DNA of 64,000 nucleotides from Duganella aquatilis. GTDB lineage: Bacteria > Pseudomonadota > Gammaproteobacteria > Burkholderiales > Burkholderiaceae_D. The stretch lies in NCBI RefSeq assembly GCF_009674565.1, contig NZ_WKJL01000004.1, positions 248,001 through 312,000 of the forward strand. Reading direction: 5' to 3'. The notes under the pieces are model-generated. The model saw nothing but the letters and a program-made list of their open reading frames with translations. It ran no database searches and had not been told where the DNA came from. The translations under genes were made by a program, and so were the position numbers. Shown here piece by piece: positions 44,136 through 53,999 of this stretch (positions within the stretch are counted from its first letter, which is position 1; every line of letters starts with the position of its first letter).

Positions 44136-44606
44136 CTATGGCAATCCCGTCATCCGGGGCCGTAAAAAATAAGCCGCGGCACTCACGACAACGGCCGACG
44201 CAACAAGGATGCAGATCACCAGCCCCGGCACCTCTCCTGTCAACAACGCAAAGGATATCAGCGCCACGGGCAAGCACAAGGTCCAGACATTTAAGAGATT
44301 CAACCGCAGAAGCAGGAAATATATCGGAAGACCAAAAATAACGAATCCAACATAAAACATCGGCGTAAAAAACACTACCGCAACAAATAGTCCCTTGCCC
44401 ACTCCGGTCAGCGTCTTTTCATAAACATCGTATCCCAGGAAGGACGTCACAGGAATGTTTGCCAGTGGCGCATACGATATTGCCCTCCACGGCATCGCAT
44501 ACTTGGCCGCCTCTTCGGATTTCTGAGTTCCCATTCGCCCCAATGCGCGAATCTCGTACGCCAACCATGCTCCGAAGACGGCAAAAAATAGAATAAACCA
44601 GAGCAT
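44136..44606 (-). CDS. Small integral membrane protein
   Basis: A 156-residue protein with about four hydrophobic helices (residues ~2-19, ~65-100 as two close spans, ~108-145). No family recognised. The ATG at 44606 leaves one base after the stop of the upstream lipoprotein gene; a GTG at 44639 inside that gene is an alternative. No ribosome-binding site, so translation is probably coupled to the upstream gene. Confidence 0.65.
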   Translation of the reverse strand: MLWFILFFAVFGAWLAYEIRALGRMGTQKSEEAAKYAMPWRAISYAPLANIPVTSFLGYDVYEKTLTGVGKGLFVAVVFFTPMFYVGFVIFGLPIYFLLLRLNLLNVWTLCLPVALISFALLTGEVPGLVICILVASAVVVSAAAYFLRPRMTGLP

Positions 44607-44607
44607 G

Positions 44608-45450
44608 TTAACTCGAATACGCACCACCAATGAACGCACGGTATGCGCTGACGGCCTGCGCCTTGCTCATCGAGTTCATATGCCCTGCCTCATTGACAGC
44701 CTCAAAGCGCTTGCGCGGATTATTCAAGCTGTCGAACAGTTCCCGCGATATGCCAACCGGCGTCTGAACATCATTGACGCCGTTGATGATCAGCACCGGC
44801 CCATCATACGAACTTAGCGCAGCGCGGTTGTCGATGGCCAGCAGCTCCTGATCCAGCTTGACACGCACGAACGGCTTGGCGAACCAGGGAATTTGATTGT
44901 CGGCATAGGCTTGCGCATTGGTGCCGGTTCCCTCCAGCACCAGCGCGTCCAACTGTCGCTTGCCCGCCAATTTGGCGGCAACAAAACTGCCGAAAGAATG
45001 GCCGTGGACCACGAGCGTACCCTTGGTCGTGGCGCGCACATGGTCGTACAGCGCCAAAGTTTCGCGCTCCAGGTCCGGCAAGCCAAAGGATGACTCGGGC
45101 GCATCGCTGCGTCCGAAGTCGTGATAATCGTAGCTGATGAAGTTCGCGTTCATTTCGATAAACGGCTTTGCGATCATCGCGCCATTGACATCCACCCGCA
45201 CGCCAGCGCCCATAAAGTACAACACCATAAATTGCGCATCAGGTTTATGCACAAAGATGCCTCGGCTGATGGCGCCATCGGGATGAGTAAATTCAATATC
45301 ATCAACCTGGTAGGACGGCGCCGTCTTCTTCAGCAGCGCAACCTTGCCGGCATCTTTGGGGATGAATTGTTTGGACGTGATGTTGACGGTGGAGCAGCCG
45401 CCAACAAGCAGGGCCAGCAAGATCGCAAAAAACGGGAATTGGAATTTCAT
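44608..45450 (-). CDS. Alpha/beta-hydrolase lipoprotein
   Basis: A 280-residue protein with a lipoprotein signal (lipobox LVGGC near residue 18-19), so membrane-anchored outside the cytoplasm. The nucleophile elbow is GHSFGS, the acid may be the Asp in INGVNDVQTPVG, and the His is in NEAGHMNSMS. The start is either 45450 or an ATG four codons upstream (45462). A 49-bp promoter-like element shared with the S9 peptidase gene lies 31 bp upstream. Confidence 0.8.
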   Translation of the reverse strand: MKFQFPFFAILLALLVGGCSTVNITSKQFIPKDAGKVALLKKTAPSYQVDDIEFTHPDGAISRGIFVHKPDAQFMVLYFMGAGVRVDVNGAMIAKPFIEMNANFISYDYHDFGRSDAPESSFGLPDLERETLALYDHVRATTKGTLVVHGHSFGSFVAAKLAGKRQLDALVLEGTGTNAQAYADNQIPWFAKPFVRVKLDQELLAIDNRAALSSYDGPVLIINGVNDVQTPVGISRELFDSLNNPRKRFEAVNEAGHMNSMSKAQAVSAYRAFIGGAYSS

Positions 45451-45480
45451 CAGGGATGCCATCCGCTTATCAACTATGAA

Positions 45481-45529
45481 GTTGCTCAGGATAGCATCTT
45501 GCCAAAATGGAAAATGCGTACTTTGTCAC
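45481..45529 (-). promoter_or_regulatory. 49-bp upstream element, copy A
   Basis: Matches 51175-51223 at 45 of 49 positions. Both copies lie upstream of a minus-strand gene for an exported hydrolase and in the same orientation. On the minus strand the element starts GTGACAAAGTACGCATTTT and ends with a possible extended -10 (TGCTATCCT). Confidence 0.7.
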
Positions 45530-45539
45530 ACCTGCGCAA

Positions 45540-47081
45540 TCACGGATTTTTGCGGCGCAACTGGAACACATCAACCAACCGCGCGAGGCCGACGGCCTGC
45601 TCGCGCATCGCGCCGGCCGCTGCGGCGGACTCCTCCACCAGCGCTGCGTTCTGCTGCGTCACGCGATCCATATCGCTGATGGCCTGGTTGACCTGCTCGA
45701 TGCCGGCCCGCTGCTCCTGGCTGGCATGGCTGATTTCCGCGATGATGTCGCTGACCCGGCGCACGCTGACCACCACCTCGCCCATGGTGGAACCGGCCCG
45801 GTCGACCAACGCCCCACCCTGCTCCACGTGGGCGCCGGACGCTTCGATCAGCACCTTGATCTGCCGCGCCGCATCGTGGCTGCGCTGCGCCAGCGTCCGC
45901 ACTTCGCCGGCCACCACAGCGAAGCCGCGCCCCTGCTCGCCCGCGCGCGCCGCCTCCACCGCCGCGTTCAACGCCAGAATATTGGTCTGGAATGCAATGC
46001 CGTCAATCGCCGCAATGATGGCGCCCATCTCGCGTCCCGCCTGGCGGATCTCGGCCATGGTGGCCACCACTTGCGCCACCGCTTCACCGCCGCGCTGCGC
46101 CACTTCCGCCGCGCCGGCCGCCAGCTGGCGCGCCTGGTTGGCATTGTCGGCGTTCTGACGCACCGTGGCGGTCAGCTCCTCCATCGACGCGGCGGTTTCT
46201 TCCAGCGCGCCGGCCTGCTGCTCGGTACGTGCGGACAGGTCGGCGTTGCCGGCTTCAATTTGCCCCGACGCCGTCACGATCGCCTGCGTGCCGCCGCGTA
46301 CCTCGGACACAATCCTGTGCAGGCTGGCGGTCATATCCCCGAGCGCGCCCAGCATCTGCCCCAATTCATCGCGACGCGACGCTGGCTTGCTGCCGCTCAG
46401 ATCACCACTTGAAATGGCTTGCGCCACAGCCAGGGCGCCGTGCAGCGGACGAATAATCGAGCGGCTCAACGCCAGACTGGCGCCAATCGCGACGGCCGAC
46501 ACCAGCAACATCAGCACCGCCGTCAGATTGAACGTGCGTTTGCCGCTGGCGGTGGCAGCGTCGGTGATGGCGGCGCTGGACGCGGTCAACTGACCGATAG
46601 CCTCGGCCAGCAAGCTGGCCGGCTCGGCATCAATACCGCGCACGCTGGCATCGGCAGCGGCAACCGCCGCACTGCCGGCGCCGTCGACCAGCATGGCGCG
46701 GGCTGCGGCATAGCGCGTCCGCTGCTGCGCATGCAGCTCGACAAAGCGCGCCATGGTCTGGCGCGCGTCGCCATCCAGTTGCGACAACACGGCGCGCGCC
46801 TTGCCGTCGACCTCCGCCTCCGCCGCCAGGTAAGCATTCCATTGCTGATGTTGCACAGCCGGATCGGCGGCACGCAGCAGCGTATTTTTCCAGTGCAGCA
46901 CCTCAACCTTGTAGGCCACCGCGATGTAGCCGACCACACGTTCGCGCGCAAAACTGTCCTGCACCGCCTTGCCGGAGTCCATCACCACATGGTTGAGCGT
47001 GTAGATACCTGCCAGCCCGGCCGCCAGCGCGACCAGAAGAGCGGAAATAAAGGCGAGAGGGAGTTTGAGACTGAGCTTCAT
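45540..47081 (-). CDS. Methyl-accepting chemotaxis protein
   Basis: A 513-residue chemoreceptor. Helix 1 (~7-29), a ~155-residue four-helix periplasmic sensor, helix 2 (~186-207), HAMP (~210-262) and a signalling domain whose hairpin tip reads [20 protein letters not shown]. The receptor ends RRKNP without a CheR-binding pentapeptide. The ligand cannot be deduced. A promoter-like TTGTCC-16-CATACT lies at 47110-47137. Confidence 0.94.
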   Translation of the reverse strand: MKLSLKLPLAFISALLVALAAGLAGIYTLNHVVMDSGKAVQDSFARERVVGYIAVAYKVEVLHWKNTLLRAADPAVQHQQWNAYLAAEAEVDGKARAVLSQLDGDARQTMARFVELHAQQRTRYAAARAMLVDGAGSAAVAAADASVRGIDAEPASLLAEAIGQLTASSAAITDAATASGKRTFNLTAVLMLLVSAVAIGASLALSRSIIRPLHGALAVAQAISSGDLSGSKPASRRDELGQMLGALGDMTASLHRIVSEVRGGTQAIVTASGQIEAGNADLSARTEQQAGALEETAASMEELTATVRQNADNANQARQLAAGAAEVAQRGGEAVAQVVATMAEIRQAGREMGAIIAAIDGIAFQTNILALNAAVEAARAGEQGRGFAVVAGEVRTLAQRSHDAARQIKVLIEASGAHVEQGGALVDRAGSTMGEVVVSVRRVSDIIAEISHASQEQRAGIEQVNQAISDMDRVTQQNAALVEESAAAAGAMREQAVGLARLVDVFQLRRKNP

Positions 47082-47109
47082 GGCGGCGGCTTTCGATGGA
47101 AAGCGCGCA

Positions 47110-47137
47110 AGTATGAGCCCTCACAGAGCTTGGACAA
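47110..47137 (-). promoter_or_regulatory. Possible sigma-70 promoter of the chemoreceptor gene
   Basis: On the minus strand TTGTCC (complement of 47132-47137), 16 bases, CATACT (complement of 47110-47115), 28 bp before the start codon. No sigma-28 motif was found. The remainder of 47138-47292 has no gene; it contains a 14-bp perfect palindrome GCGTGCATGCACGC at 47226-47239. Confidence 0.4.
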
Positions 47138-47292
47138 AACGGAAAGTTTGAGGGGATACGATCGAAGAAATCGAAAATCCCTATGACGCAGGCAGCAGAG
47201 GTCTTCCTGCCCATAGCGCATACCGGCGTGCATGCACGCATGCGACTGGCCCGGTATTTCTCCGCAATCTTGCTTAGCGGCCCCTCATACTA

Positions 47293-48300
47293 TTAAATTA
47301 ACTCGGCACATCTCTTTTCGAGTAATGAGGCCTTGGCTTCTTCGAACGCCACGCGGTCAGGTCGCGGCCAGTTCTTCAGCGTCTTAAAACCCTCTGCCTG
47401 AATGCGCGCGTATTGAGCGGCCGTATTACCTGCCAAATCGCGCCGACAAGGATCGCTCCCGAGTACGAGTAAATGTTCAACCATGGACATTTCTTGCGCA
47501 TAAAAAAGTGCTGTTTCACCGCGAGTATTTGCAGCATTCAACGTCGCGCCACGTGCGACCAAGCCGTCTAAAATTGTCAAATACCCCCGGTTTGCAGCCC
47601 AAATTACTGCACTCATTCCCTCATCGTCAGCATCGTTTGGGTTAGCCCCCGCATCCAGCAAAATTTTGACAATTTGGAGATTCCCGGACATAACTGCCAT
47701 GGTCAAGCTCGTACGTCCCCCTTCGCCCCGGTGATGCACATTCGCCTTTTTTTTGATGCAATAGGTCAAGGTTTGAACATCGCCTTCAGCTGCCGCCTGC
47801 ATTAGGCGAGTCATTCCCCATCTGCCCGGGCGATCAACGCCACCCAATGCTGACGTCACGATAAACTCGCGGACGCGTGAAATTAGGGAATAGATACGAG
47901 CAAGAAATGATCCTTGGGTTTGCTCGACGCGAATTGAGGTTTCGTCATACGGGATCGGGTACCACGATATTTGCTCGCCAGATTCAGCAATAGAATGGTG
48001 CTCTTCGCCGAACCCATCAGACCATTGAGCATTTACGCATTGCACCAGTAGACGTAGCTCGCTCGTGTTTAGCTTGCGGTGTACAAGGAATTCAGTGTTT
48101 ACTCGAAGTGCACCTGTATCACGATCAAGCGTTAGATAGCAATATCCACCTTTAAAATGAGAAAGTGCATTATCTGCATCCTCCACCACCAGTTTGCCAT
48201 CGAACTGATAACTATCGAAGCGAGACAAGCTCTCCAAGCTTTTGACTTCAACACCTGCTGCGTCAAAAATTGCTGCGGGACCACTTACAATGATGCGCAA
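47293..48300 (-). CDS. Ankyrin-repeat protein with an N-terminal immunity-like domain
   Basis: A 335-residue protein. The first ~110 residues carry a segment LDRDTGALRVNTEF, then LVQCVNAQWSDGFGEEH, which I associate with a small domain seen in ankyrin and polymorphic-toxin-associated proteins. Ankyrin repeats cover ~155-290 (GRTSLTMAVMSGNLQIVKIL, then LLDAGANPNDADDEG, and GETALFYA). Start is TTG 48298-48300, supported by GAGGAAG six bases upstream. GC is clearly lower than in flanking genes, suggesting transfer. No adjacent toxin gene was recognised. Confidence 0.8.
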   Translation of the reverse strand: MRIIVSGPAAIFDAAGVEVKSLESLSRFDSYQFDGKLVVEDADNALSHFKGGYCYLTLDRDTGALRVNTEFLVHRKLNTSELRLLVQCVNAQWSDGFGEEHHSIAESGEQISWYPIPYDETSIRVEQTQGSFLARIYSLISRVREFIVTSALGGVDRPGRWGMTRLMQAAAEGDVQTLTYCIKKKANVHHRGEGGRTSLTMAVMSGNLQIVKILLDAGANPNDADDEGMSAVIWAANRGYLTILDGLVARGATLNAANTRGETALFYAQEMSMVEHLLVLGSDPCRRDLAGNTAAQYARIQAEGFKTLKNWPRPDRVAFEEAKASLLEKRCAELI

Positions 48301-48451
48301 TTTCTTCCTCTTCTTTAACGAATCTATTCTTTAATTTTAAGATACATGATCAAGGCGATTTTCGTTACTTTTCATATGCGAAAAATGGTTGCCCGCTATT
48401 GGCCGGTTGGCGTCACGGAGCAGTGAGCCTCAAGGGCCAAGCCCCGTCATT

Positions 48452-48544
48452 TTATTGATAGAGGAATACGCCCAAAGCCGCAATTGAAGCGAGCACTAGC
48501 AGTCCCAAGAGATGTATCGCAACAATTTCAAAATAAATTTGCAT
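48452..48544 (-). CDS. Possible single-span membrane peptide
   Basis: A 30-residue reading frame that is almost wholly one hydrophobic helix (IHLLGLLVLASIAALGVFLY) starting at ATG 48544. A 63-residue in-frame extension to 48643 has no better support. The length is too short for codon evidence; treat as tentative. The flanks 48301-48451 and 48545-48687 show no other gene. Confidence 0.35.
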   Translation of the reverse strand: MQIYFEIVAIHLLGLLVLASIAALGVFLYQ

Positions 48545-48687
48545 TGCGAGGCCTCTATCGGCTCTTATTTTCCAACATTCCTTAAGAGTTCTCGGACGGA
48601 CACAGTCAGGCTCCGCCTTCGCAATGAACTTAGAAAATCTCAATAGCGTCCGGCAGCGAATGGCCGGACGCTACATCATTCTATCGT

Positions 48688-49035
48688 TTAAGGTACTGGA
48701 TCGGTCAATGCACCCAGGACAGTTGAGCGAACGAAGAAAACAGCTGCAACAAACGAGAACGTACTAAAAGACAAAAACAGGGCGATGAATGCAGGAGCCT
48801 CTCCTGGTCGCGCAGCCGACAATGCGGCCAAAAGCGCACTCAGAAAGTACACGACACTCAACGCGTAGCGCGCAAAGCGAGACCCGCTGAGCAACCATAA
48901 AAACATTCCAGTTAAGCCTAGCAATCTGACTATGCTCTTCTCTGGAGGCGCCCCCAATACCCAAGTCAGAATCTCGGCCAAAAGGGTAATGCCGAATATT
49001 ATTCCAAGTATCTTAATTGATGTTTTCTTATTCAA
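48688..49035 (-). CDS. Small integral membrane protein
   Basis: A 115-residue protein with three or four hydrophobic helices (residues ~8-27, ~36-50, ~55-72, ~82-102). Start TTG 49033-49035 is preceded by AAAGGAAG at a proper distance, so an unusual start with a good site. No family recognised; AT-richer than flanks. Confidence 0.65.
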   Translation of the reverse strand: MNKKTSIKILGIIFGITLLAEILTWVLGAPPEKSIVRLLGLTGMFLWLLSGSRFARYALSVVYFLSALLAALSAARPGEAPAFIALFLSFSTFSFVAAVFFVRSTVLGALTDPVP

Positions 49036-49132
49036 AAAATTCTTCCTTTACCGTTTAATCCCGCCCTGTACGCGTAAGCTGCTGGAGAACCATCAACAGC
49101 AATGCGCCTAGTGGCAAGACCTCCACCGACTC

Positions 49133-51108
49133 TCAGTTCTTGCCGATATTTTTGTCCAGGAACCGCTCCACGCGGCTCCAGAAGTCGATACGGTTTTTCG
49201 GCAGTTTCCAGCCGTGGCCCTCTTCGTCGTACACCACCCATTCGACCTGGTGGTTATTGACCTGGACGGCGTCGCGGAACTTCACGCCATGGCTGAGCGG
49301 CACGCGCACGTCGGCGCTGCCGTAAGCCAGCAGCAGCGGCTGGCGGATGCGGTCGGCCAACAGCAATGGCGAGGTGGCTTTCAACTGTTCGGCGTCCTTC
49401 ACCGGATCACCGATCATCGCCGGCATGCCGTAGCGCTTCAGGCCTTCGGTGGCATCGGATGTATAACCCCAGCCTGGGTTGTACATCAGGTTGATGTCCG
49501 TAACGCCCACCCATTCGAAACCGCACTTGTACAGCTCCGGATCTTTGGCCAGCCCCATCAGCGTGGCGTAGCCGCCATAGCTGGCGCCACCGATGCAGAT
49601 GCGTCGGCTGTCGGCGTAGCCCTGGGCGATGGCCCAACGGGTGGCGTCGGCGACGTCGTCCTGCATCTTCAAACCCCATTGCTTCATCCCGGCCTCGAAT
49701 AGCGCGTTGCCGTAGCCGGTGCTGCCGCGGAATTCCGGCTCGATCACCGCATAGCCACGTGTGGCCAGGAATTCGGCCTCCGCGTCCCACTCCCAGGTGC
49801 CGCCGCGTGTCCACGGGCCGCCGTGCACCAGCACTATCGCTGGCAGATTCTTGTTTGCGCCGCCAGGCGGCAGCGTGACCCAGACCGGGATGGTGAGGCC
49901 GTCACGCGCCTTGAAATAATGAAGATCGCGCGCACCCATCTCGGCCGGCTTGATCTTCGGCGCCAGCCGCCCCACTTCGGTCAGGCGCTTCGTCTCCGTG
50001 TTGAACACCAGGTAGCGGCGCGGCTGCTTGTCGGAATACGATTCCACCAGCATCCACGGCGTTTCCGGCCGCGTCGGCGGCGTGATCAGGTTGACGGCGC
50101 CAGGCAGCAACCTGTTGACGACACCTTGCAGCGCCTGCATTTCCGGGTCGAACCACGACACGCCTTCGGCATCGGCATGCACGCGGACACCCAGCAAGCG
50201 CTGCTTGCTGATGATCAGCTTGCCGCTGAAATCGAAGCCATCCAGGTTGACCAGTGCCTGGTCGGCCACCTTGTTGTGCTCCAGGTCATAGCGGAACAGG
50301 GCATCGAAGCCTTGCTGGTTGCTGGCGACGACATAGAGCATGCCGTCCGGGCCGAACGTCAGCGGATGAAATGGACCGATGCCCGTGTAGCCGTTGTAGG
50401 TGCTCAGGGCGCGCCATTGCCTGGTTGCCGGGTCCAGGTAGTTGATGGTCGCGGTGTCCTTGTCGAGCGTGGTAGTGATGCGCGGTTCACCCTTCTGGTC
50501 CAGCATCCAGACCTGGTGGTTGCCGGGATAGTCCACCGACTGTGTATGGCCGCTGCGGGTATTCAGGCGCAACAGCTCCCACGACGGGATGTTGTCGTTG
50601 CCGACCACCTCGTAAGACCGTACATACACGTAGTCGGAATCTTGCGCGCCCGTCTGGTTGAGCATGAAGGTGCGCCACGACAGCATGTTTTGATCGTCGC
50701 TGCCGTTTTTCAGCCAGCGCTGCGGCGTTCGGCCAGTTGGCGGTAATTCTTGCCGTCGCGATCGACCGCAAACAGGCCGGGCAGATAGTCATCGAACGAG
50801 CCCAGCCCCACGCTCTTGTCGATCGTGGTGAACAACAGGCGGTCATTATTAACCCATTGAACGTGGCCAATATCGGTGTCTTCCAGACGGGCCGCCAGGT
50901 GCACGCTCATGTCGCCGAGGTCGATGACGGCGATGCCGTCATGCAGATCATTGGCGCCGACCAGGGCGGCAAGGTAGCGGCCGTTGGGCGACAGCAGCGC
51001 GCCGTTGAAAGCGGCGTTGTCGAAGAAATCGGCGATCGGCGGCGCGGCGTGGACTGTGGCGGACAGCAGCAGCCCCACGCTCGCCGCGATGAGACGGTTA
51101 AATTTCAT
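49133..51108 (-). pseudogene. S9-family (prolyl oligopeptidase-like) peptidase with a frameshift
   Basis: The signal peptide and the first ~133 codons (51108 to 50710) are in one frame, ending RQLAERRSAG then TGA. The rest (from ~50730 to 49133) continues in another frame and runs RWLKNGSDDQNMLSWRTF. Losing one C in a CCC run (expected CGC CCG CAG, seen CGCCGCAG) explains the break. Restored, the protein would be about 658 residues, normal for S9. The C-terminal catalytic domain is intact: Ser in GGASYGGYA, Asp in YGSADVRVP and His in DEEGHGW. It is a recent pseudogene, a sequencing error, or a phase-variable gene. Confidence 0.85.
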
Positions 51109-51174
51109 GGAATTACTAGTTTGCGTTGATCTGCCGTTCGCCCGCGAGCGGAGATAACGTAGGTTAATCACAAT

Positions 51175-51223
51175 GTTGCTTAGGATAGCATCTTGCCCAG
51201 ATGAAAAATGCGTACTTTGTCAC
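51175..51223 (-). promoter_or_regulatory. 49-bp upstream element, copy B
   Basis: The twin of 45481-45529 (four differences). It lies 67 bp before the S9 peptidase start and contains CATCT/AGATG as a perfect 5-bp inverted repeat around GGGCA on the minus strand, followed by TGCTATCCT. Confidence 0.7.
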
Positions 51224-51277
51224 GTTGCGCGACGGTGTTCGGGCTTGGAGGGAGGGAAAGTGAAGAGCACAGACAAC

Positions 51278-51300
51278 AAAAAAGCCGCTCATGGCGGCTT
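51278..51300 (-). terminator. Terminator of the tRNA-Ala/tRNA-Glu array
   Basis: A 7-bp stem AAGCCGC (51282-51288) and GCGGCTT (51294-51300). On the minus strand it is followed by six T (complement of A at 51278-51283). The stem matches that of the terminator at 42073-42105. Confidence 0.8.
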
Positions 51301-51310
51301 CATCATTTTT

Positions 51311-51386
51311 TGGCGTCCCCACGGGGATTCGAACCCCGGTACTCACCGTGAAAGGGTGATGTCCTAGGCCTCTAGACGATGGGGAC
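51311..51386 (-). tRNA. tRNA-Glu (TTC), copy 3
   Basis: A 76-nt gene reading the same as copies 1 and 2, encoded CCA at 51311-51313. Last gene of the array and the right boundary of the accessory block. Confidence 0.96.
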
Positions 51387-51416
51387 CAAGGAACCTCAAT
51401 ATGCATTCTGCGCTGT

Positions 51417-51492
<76 letters not shown>

Positions 51493-51527
51493 CGGGCGCA
51501 GAAAACATTTACTACTTTTGCCATCGC

Positions 51528-51603
51528 TGGCGTCCCCACGGGGATTCGAACCCCGGTACTCACCGTGAAAGGGTGATGTCCTAGGCCTCTAGACGATGGG
51601 GAC
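51528..51603 (-). tRNA. tRNA-Glu (TTC), copy 4
   Basis: A 76-nt gene reading the same as the other tRNA-Glu copies, second tRNA-Glu of the array; CCA encoded at 51528-51530. Confidence 0.96.
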
Positions 51604-51640
51604 CTCGGAACTACCTTTTTACTACATCATCTCTGTGCGG

Positions 51641-51716
<76 letters not shown>

Positions 51717-51756
51717 TCTGGCACAGATTTTTACTACTGACCAGCCTTGGCGAAGC

Positions 51757-51832
51757 TGGCGTCCCCACGGGGATTCGAACCCCGGTACTCACCGTGAAAG
51801 GGTGATGTCCTAGGCCTCTAGACGATGGGGAC
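51757..51832 (-). tRNA. tRNA-Glu (TTC), copy 5
   Basis: A 76-nt gene reading the same as the other copies; CCA encoded at 51757-51759. Confidence 0.96.
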
Positions 51833-51864
51833 CTTGGCACTACCGTACTACAACCTCTGCAAAC

Positions 51865-51940
<76 letters not shown>

Positions 51941-51958
51941 GTTTGCGCGAGAGACAAG

Positions 51959-51986
51959 AGTATAGCAGAGGCGCCGTATTATGCAA
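51959..51986 (-). promoter_or_regulatory. Promoter of the tRNA-Ala/tRNA-Glu array
   Basis: On the minus strand TTGCAT (complement of 51981-51986), 16 bases, TATACT (complement of 51959-51964), 18 bp before the first tRNA-Ala. The array can thus be made independently of gltX. Confidence 0.75.
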
Positions 51987-52025
51987 ATACCCTTTTGCAA
52001 CTTTGCCCCTGCTTCAATGAATTAA

Positions 52026-53435
52026 TTAGAGGAACTTTGCGAGGCGCGCCACAACCGTGTCGCGGCCGAAAATTTCCAGCACCGCGTCAATCGCCGGCGT
52101 CTGCAACTGGCCGGTGATGAACAGGCGCAACGGCATGGCGATCTGCGGCATCTTCAGGCCGTGGGCCGCCAGCACTTCCTTGATCATCGCGGCGATCGCA
52201 GCCTTGTTCCATTCCACCGTTTTGCACCGCTCGGCAAAGTCGGCCAGCGCCGGCTTGACGGCGTCGGTCACGTGCTGGGTCAGCAGCGCGGCGTCCGGCT
52301 GCGGCTCGCGGTAGAACAGCATGGCGGCGTCGGCCAGTTCGTTGACGGTGTTGGTGCGCTCCTTCAACAGACCCAGCACGGTCGCCAGCGCCGGTGCGCC
52401 GTCGAACACGGCGGCGGCGGCCAGCATGCGCGGCTTGGCCAGCTCGGCCAAGCGTTCGTTGTCGGCCTGCTTAATATAGTGGTTGTTCAGCCAGTTCAGT
52501 TTTTCGATGTTGAACTGCGCGGCCGAGTTCGACAGGTGCGAGCCGTCGAACCAGGCGCACACCTGTTCCATCGAGAACACTTCGTCGTCGCCGTGGCTCC
52601 AGCCCAGGCGCGCCAGGTAGTTCAGGATGGCTTCCGGCAGATAGCCTTCGGCCGGGTATTGCATGACGTTGACCGCGTCCTTGCGCTTGGACATCTTGGC
52701 GCCGTCCGAACCCAGGATCATCGGCAGGTGGCCGTACTCCGGCAGCGGTGCGCCGATGGCGCGCAGGATGTTGATCTGGCGTGGCGTGTTGTTGACGTGG
52801 TCGTCGCCGCGCAGCACGTGGCTGATTTCCATGTCCAGGTCGTCGATGGCGACGCAGAAGTTATAGGTCGGCGTGCCGTCGGTGCGGGCGATGACCAGGT
52901 CGTCCAGCTCTTTGTTGCCGATGGTGATGGGGCCTTTGACGAAATCGTTCCAGGTCACCTCGCCGTCCAGCGGATTCTTGAAGCGCACCACCGGCTTGCG
53001 GCCTTCCGGAATCGCCGGCAGGGTCTTGCCCGGCTCCGGACGCCAGGTGCCGTCGTAGCGCGGCTTCTGGCCGGCGGCGGTGGCGCGGTCGCGCATCGCC
53101 TGCACTTCTTCCGGCGACGAGTAGCAGTGGTAGGCGGTGCCGGCTTCCAGCATCTGGCCCACCACTTCGCGGTAGCGGTCCATGCGCTGCATCTGGTAGA
53201 ACGGGCCTTCGTCGTGATTCAGGCCCAGCCATGCCATGCCTTCGATGATCGCCTGCACCGCTTCCGGGGTCGAGCGCTCCAGGTCGGTGTCTTCGATACG
53301 CAGCACGAAGGTGCCGCCGAAGTGACGGGCGAAGGCCCACGAATACAGCGCCGTGCGGGCGCCGCCGAGGTGAAGGTAGCCGGTCGGGCTGGGAGCGAAA
53401 CGGGTGCGGACTGGCTTGGCTGGTGCGTTGGTCAT
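52026..53435 (-). CDS. gltX: Glutamate--tRNA ligase
   Basis: A 469-residue class I synthetase. The HIGH-type signature is in [18 protein letters not shown] and the KMSKS-type in [11 protein letters not shown]. The conserved RIEDTD and [15 protein letters not shown] blocks are present. It charges tRNA-Glu; three tRNA-Glu genes lie immediately downstream on the same strand, a supply-and-demand neighbourhood. Confidence 0.97.
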   Translation of the reverse strand: MTNAPAKPVRTRFAPSPTGYLHLGGARTALYSWAFARHFGGTFVLRIEDTDLERSTPEAVQAIIEGMAWLGLNHDEGPFYQMQRMDRYREVVGQMLEAGTAYHCYSSPEEVQAMRDRATAAGQKPRYDGTWRPEPGKTLPAIPEGRKPVVRFKNPLDGEVTWNDFVKGPITIGNKELDDLVIARTDGTPTYNFCVAIDDLDMEISHVLRGDDHVNNTPRQINILRAIGAPLPEYGHLPMILGSDGAKMSKRKDAVNVMQYPAEGYLPEAILNYLARLGWSHGDDEVFSMEQVCAWFDGSHLSNSAAQFNIEKLNWLNNHYIKQADNERLAELAKPRMLAAAAVFDGAPALATVLGLLKERTNTVNELADAAMLFYREPQPDAALLTQHVTDAVKPALADFAERCKTVEWNKAAIAAMIKEVLAAHGLKMPQIAMPLRLFITGQLQTPAIDAVLEIFGRDTVVARLAKFL

Positions 53436-53464
53436 CGAAGTAAAAAAGCTGAGATATAAAAGCG

Positions 53465-53872
53465 CTATTTTACAGTGTCGGCGAGGGCTTGGCGCTCAAA
53501 GCTGGCGCGGTACTTCTCGTGGGCGTCGGCGCGGGTGTTCATTTCGAACAGCAGGCCGCCGGGCGCTTCGCAAAAGAAGCGCGAGCCGCGCTCGTGCTGG
53601 AACATGCCGGTTTTCATGACGACGCCCTGCGCCAGCAGGTGCTGGTACAGCTCGCTGACCGCATCCACCGTCGGCAGTTCGAAGCCGAGGTGGAAGTTAT
53701 GCGGCCAGACCACGGCATGGTCCTTGGCCTCGATCACGATGTCGAACTCGGCGCGCTTGAGCATGGCCACCGCCGGGCTGATGAATTCCAGCGCGCAGCC
53801 GAGGTGCTGCACGAAGAAGTTGGCGGTGGCTTTGACGTCGCTGGATGGGAAGCTGAGGTGATTGAATTTCAT
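53465..53872 (-). CDS. VOC-superfamily protein (glyoxalase/dioxygenase fold)
   Basis: A 135-residue protein of one vicinal-oxygen-chelate domain. His6 (NHLSFP), the mid-chain His in [10 protein letters not shown] and the late Glu in [10 protein letters not shown] stand where the metal ligands sit in this fold. The substrate is open (glyoxalase, fosfomycin enzyme, or ring-cleavage relative). AGGAGTC precedes the ATG at 53872. The stretch 53873-53999 holds no gene. Confidence 0.8.
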   Translation of the reverse strand: MKFNHLSFPSSDVKATANFFVQHLGCALEFISPAVAMLKRAEFDIVIEAKDHAVVWPHNFHLGFELPTVDAVSELYQHLLAQGVVMKTGMFQHERGSRFFCEAPGGLLFEMNTRADAHEKYRASFERQALADTVK

Positions 53873-53999
53873 GGGTCTGACTCCTGTTGGTGAAGCCATC
53901 AGAATAAGACCCGGACGCCCTGCCCTCAACTCGCTTTCCGGTCGCGAAAAATCCTTTGCCGTCAACGACTTAACGCCGCCGCAAGCGGATTGCTCGCTT

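Noticed and set aside
47226..47239. 14-bp palindrome GCGTGCATGCACGC
   Set aside because: No gene start, repeat partner or T-run nearby gives it a role; could be chance in GC-rich DNA.
49032..49241. 69-residue minus-strand frame at the end of the S9 gene
   Set aside because: It overlaps the S9 C-terminal coding region in another frame and has no protein-like features.
50710..50735. Programmed ribosomal frameshift in the S9 peptidase
   Set aside because: No slippery heptamer or following structure is seen; a one-base loss in a C run is simpler.
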